From assembly GCA_023443925.1 (NCBI GenBank), contig JAEZSL010000411.1, positions 1-6,622 of the forward strand: a DNA stretch of 6,622 nucleotides, read 5' to 3'. How positions within the stretch are numbered: the first letter of the stretch is position 1; every line of letters starts with the position of its first letter. The stretch is from Bacillota bacterium (GTDB taxonomy: Bacteria; Bacillota_A; Clostridia; Lachnospirales; Lachnospiraceae). The notes under the pieces are model-generated. The model made no database searches. It worked only from the letters and a program-made list of their open reading frames with translations, and was not told the origin of the DNA. The position numbers were made by a program, and so were the translations under genes. Shown in pieces: positions 5,629 through 6,622 of this stretch.

Positions 5629-5657
5629 TAGACAATTGAATAGATTTAATATATACT
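5629..5657 (+). promoter_or_regulatory. Probable sigma-A promoter of the CatA-like gene
   Basis: TAGACA (5629-5634) and TATACT (5652-5657) each match the consensus at five of six positions and are 17 bases apart. An overlapping weaker pair, TTGAAT (5636-5641) and TAGATA (5659-5664), also has a 17-base spacer. Transcription would start near 5664-5671, giving a leader of about 60 bases. The leader shows no attenuation leader-peptide gene of the kind found before inducible cat genes. Confidence 0.55.
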
Positions 5658-5710
5658 TTAGATACATTTTACTACTGTCAGGTTCTAATTATTTATTCAT
5701 AAGGTATGCA

Positions 5711-5719
5711 GAAAGGGAG
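5711..5719 (+). promoter_or_regulatory. Ribosome binding site that sets the GTG start of the CatA-like gene
   Basis: GAAAGGGAG ends 9 bases before the GTG at 5729. No in-frame ATG occurs in the first part of the reading frame (the nearby ATG at 5742 is out of frame), and upstream TTG codons have no purine block. This sets the product at 209 residues. Confidence 0.7.
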
Positions 5720-5728
5720 ACAAATATT

Positions 5729-6358
5729 GTGGGAAATATATATGAGATAATTGATGAAACCAGATGGAAAAGGACTTTGCACTGTCAAATATTTAGAAAC
5801 AGTATAGAACCCTCCTATTGCATTACCTTTGAATTGGATATTACAAATTTCTTGGAAAAAGTCCGGGCAGAAAAATATTCCTTTACATTGTCGCTTATCT
5901 TTGCGGTTTCAAAATGTGCAAATGATATAGAAGAATTTCGATATCGTTTTCTTGATGGCCAAATTGTGCTTTACAAAAGAATTAATACAGCATTTACCTA
6001 TTTGGATAAGAATACTGAGCTTTTCAAAGTTGTTAATGTTGACATGCAGGACACTCTAGAAAGTTATATTTCTGTAGCAGCCCAAAAAGCTGCATATCAA
6101 AAAGATTATTTTACTGGACCATTGGGCAATGATGTATTTCAATTTTCGCCTATGCCATGGGTATCATATACACATATTTCACACACAAATTCCGGTAAAA
6201 AAGATAATGCTACTCCATTATTTGATTGGGGAAAATATTTTGACAGAGACGGGAAGAAGATTCTTCTTTTTTCCGTTCAGGTGCACCATTCTTTTGTAGA
6301 TGGAATACATATTGGAAAATTAGTTGATTCATTACAAAACTATTTGAATAACATATAA
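5729..6358 (+). CDS. CatA-like O-acetyltransferase (chloramphenicol acetyltransferase family)
   Basis: This family transfers acetyl from acetyl-CoA to a hydroxyl, classically of chloramphenicol, in cytoplasmic trimers. The 209-residue product has the family layout. The N-terminus has a W-x-R signature (RWKR) and a DIT segment. The middle has SFTLSLIFAVSKCANDIEEFRYRF, followed by PMPWVSYTH at about residues 141-149. The C-terminus has the catalytic motif HHSFVDG with His187 and Asp191, corresponding to His195 and Asp199 of enterobacterial CAT. I chose the GTG at 5729 because GAAAGGGAG lies about 9 bases before it and the resulting length fits the family. A frame extends upstream to a TTG at 5636 but overlaps the promoter. 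Some substrate-pocket positions differ from drug-modifying enzymes (Cys where HF is usual; His near the Ser148 position), so a different acceptor is possible. The gene is monocistronic; its right neighbour is convergent. Confidence 0.85.
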   Translation: MGNIYEIIDETRWKRTLHCQIFRNSIEPSYCITFELDITNFLEKVRAEKYSFTLSLIFAVSKCANDIEEFRYRFLDGQIVLYKRINTAFTYLDKNTELFKVVNVDMQDTLESYISVAAQKAAYQKDYFTGPLGNDVFQFSPMPWVSYTHISHTNSGKKDNATPLFDWGKYFDRDGKKILLFSVQVHHSFVDGIHIGKLVDSLQNYLNNI

Positions 6359-6396
6359 GTTTCGAGCATCAAATTATAAGGAATATATAAAATTAT

Positions 6397-6432
6397 GGGG
6401 AGCGGCAGCTTTATGCCAACGCTCCCCGTTTT
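6397..6432. terminator. Bidirectional intrinsic terminator between convergent genes
   Basis: GGGGAGCG (6397-6404) pairs perfectly with CGCTCCCC (6420-6427), and an inner GCA/TGC pairing (6405-6407 with 6414-6416) strengthens the stem. GTTTTCC follows on the plus strand, which suits termination of the CatA-like gene 39 bases upstream. On the minus strand the stem is followed by ATAATTTTATAT, a weaker U-rich stretch that could serve the glycosyltransferase gene. Confidence 0.85.
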
Positions 6433-6471
6433 CCTCAACTACACTATCGCCGTAAGTTAAAGCGAATGGTT

Positions 6472-6488
6472 CACCTGTATAACAGGTG
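6472..6488. repeat. Perfect short hairpin after the glycosyltransferase stop
   Basis: CACCTGT and ACAGGTG flank the triplet ATA, a perfect 7-pair inverted repeat beginning 8 bases beyond the glycosyltransferase stop on the minus strand. No T-run follows on either strand, so it is not a standard terminator. It may protect the 3' end of the transcript, act as a protein-binding site or be fortuitous. Confidence 0.45.
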
Positions 6489-6496
6489 GTTTCAAA

Positions 6497-6622
6497 CTAC
6501 CCCTGTTCTTTCACAATATAGATCGGACGGTTTTTAACCTCCAGGTAGGTTTTAGCCACGTACTGGCCTAAAACTCCCATACAAAATAGTTGAAATCCAC
6601 TGAGAAACAGTATAATACAGGC
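6497..6622 (-). CDS. Glycosyltransferase family 2, membrane-anchored, C-terminal fragment
   Basis: Only the last 41 residues and the TAG stop are in the window; the gene continues beyond the right edge. The visible part is a hydrophobic helix (ACIILFLSGFQLFCMGVLGQ) followed by YVAKTYLEVKNRPIYIVKEQ. This is the characteristic end of GtrB/DPM1-like family 2 glycosyltransferases, in which a second C-terminal transmembrane helix is followed by the cytoplasmic G-x-Y-x-x-x-x-x-E-V-K-x-R-P-x-Y-I-V element. Such enzymes usually transfer a sugar from a nucleotide sugar to undecaprenyl phosphate for modification of cell-surface polymers. The catalytic GT-A domain is not visible, so donor and acceptor cannot be stated. 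Confidence 0.88.
   Translation of the reverse strand, partial: ACIILFLSGFQLFCMGVLGQYVAKTYLEVKNRPIYIVKEQG

Noticed and set aside
5636..5728. 31-residue N-terminal extension of the CatA-like protein from a TTG
   Set aside because: The extension overlaps the predicted promoter, has no ribosome binding site and exceeds the usual family length; the GTG at 5729 fits better.
6395..6460. 21-residue plus-strand mini-gene starting MGSGSF
   Set aside because: It lies across the bidirectional terminator stem, and the purine block upstream is too far from the ATG.

Overview
The window looks like chromosomal DNA from a low-G+C Gram-positive anaerobe of the class Clostridia, most likely a Lachnospiraceae-type clostridium. 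The evidence is AT-rich intergenic DNA, strong AGGAG-type ribosome binding sites, sigma-A type promoters with 17-base spacers, hairpin-plus-U-tract terminators, and a two-subunit class 1B dihydroorotate dehydrogenase (PyrK plus PyrD). The genus is inference.

Left part (1-1331). Bases 1-138 hold no convincing gene, only two DnaA-box-like words and an unexplained open frame at the edge. A solitary gene on the minus strand (139-624) encodes an unrecognised 161-residue protein with one N-terminal membrane segment, and it has its own promoter at 675-703. From 704 to about 1250 the DNA is AT-rich and stop-dense. The only notable structure there is a strong hairpin terminator at 845-885 that does not belong to any visible neighbour.

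Centre (1246-4192). A minus-strand pyrimidine operon reads pyrK, pyrD, pyrE, then a 50-residue membrane protein gene too short for most ORF callers. It starts from a promoter at 4164-4192 and ends at a long-loop terminator at 1246-1321. PyrK and PyrD form the NAD-dependent dihydroorotate dehydrogenase, and PyrE converts orotate to OMP. Together they carry out steps 4 and 5 of de novo UMP synthesis. No pyrF, pyrB or carAB lies in the window.

Right of centre (4216-5419). Two minus-strand genes form a unit with a near-consensus promoter (5391-5419) and a strong terminator (4216-4262). The first encodes a putative zinc-finger, LuxR-type helix-turn-helix and DUF2087 regulator. The second encodes a stand-alone DUF2087 protein. 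Their target is unknown.

Right end (5575-6622). One plus-strand gene encodes a chloramphenicol-acetyltransferase-family (CatA-like) protein that starts at a GTG. A bidirectional terminator separates it from the convergent C-terminal end of a membrane-anchored family 2 glycosyltransferase, which runs off the right edge.

The window is mostly ordinary housekeeping DNA. The points worth a second look are the small membrane protein in the pyr operon, the DUF2087 pair, the altered active-site surroundings of the CatA-like enzyme, and the orphan terminator with a duplicated arm. I see no CRISPR array, insertion sequence, tRNA or rRNA.
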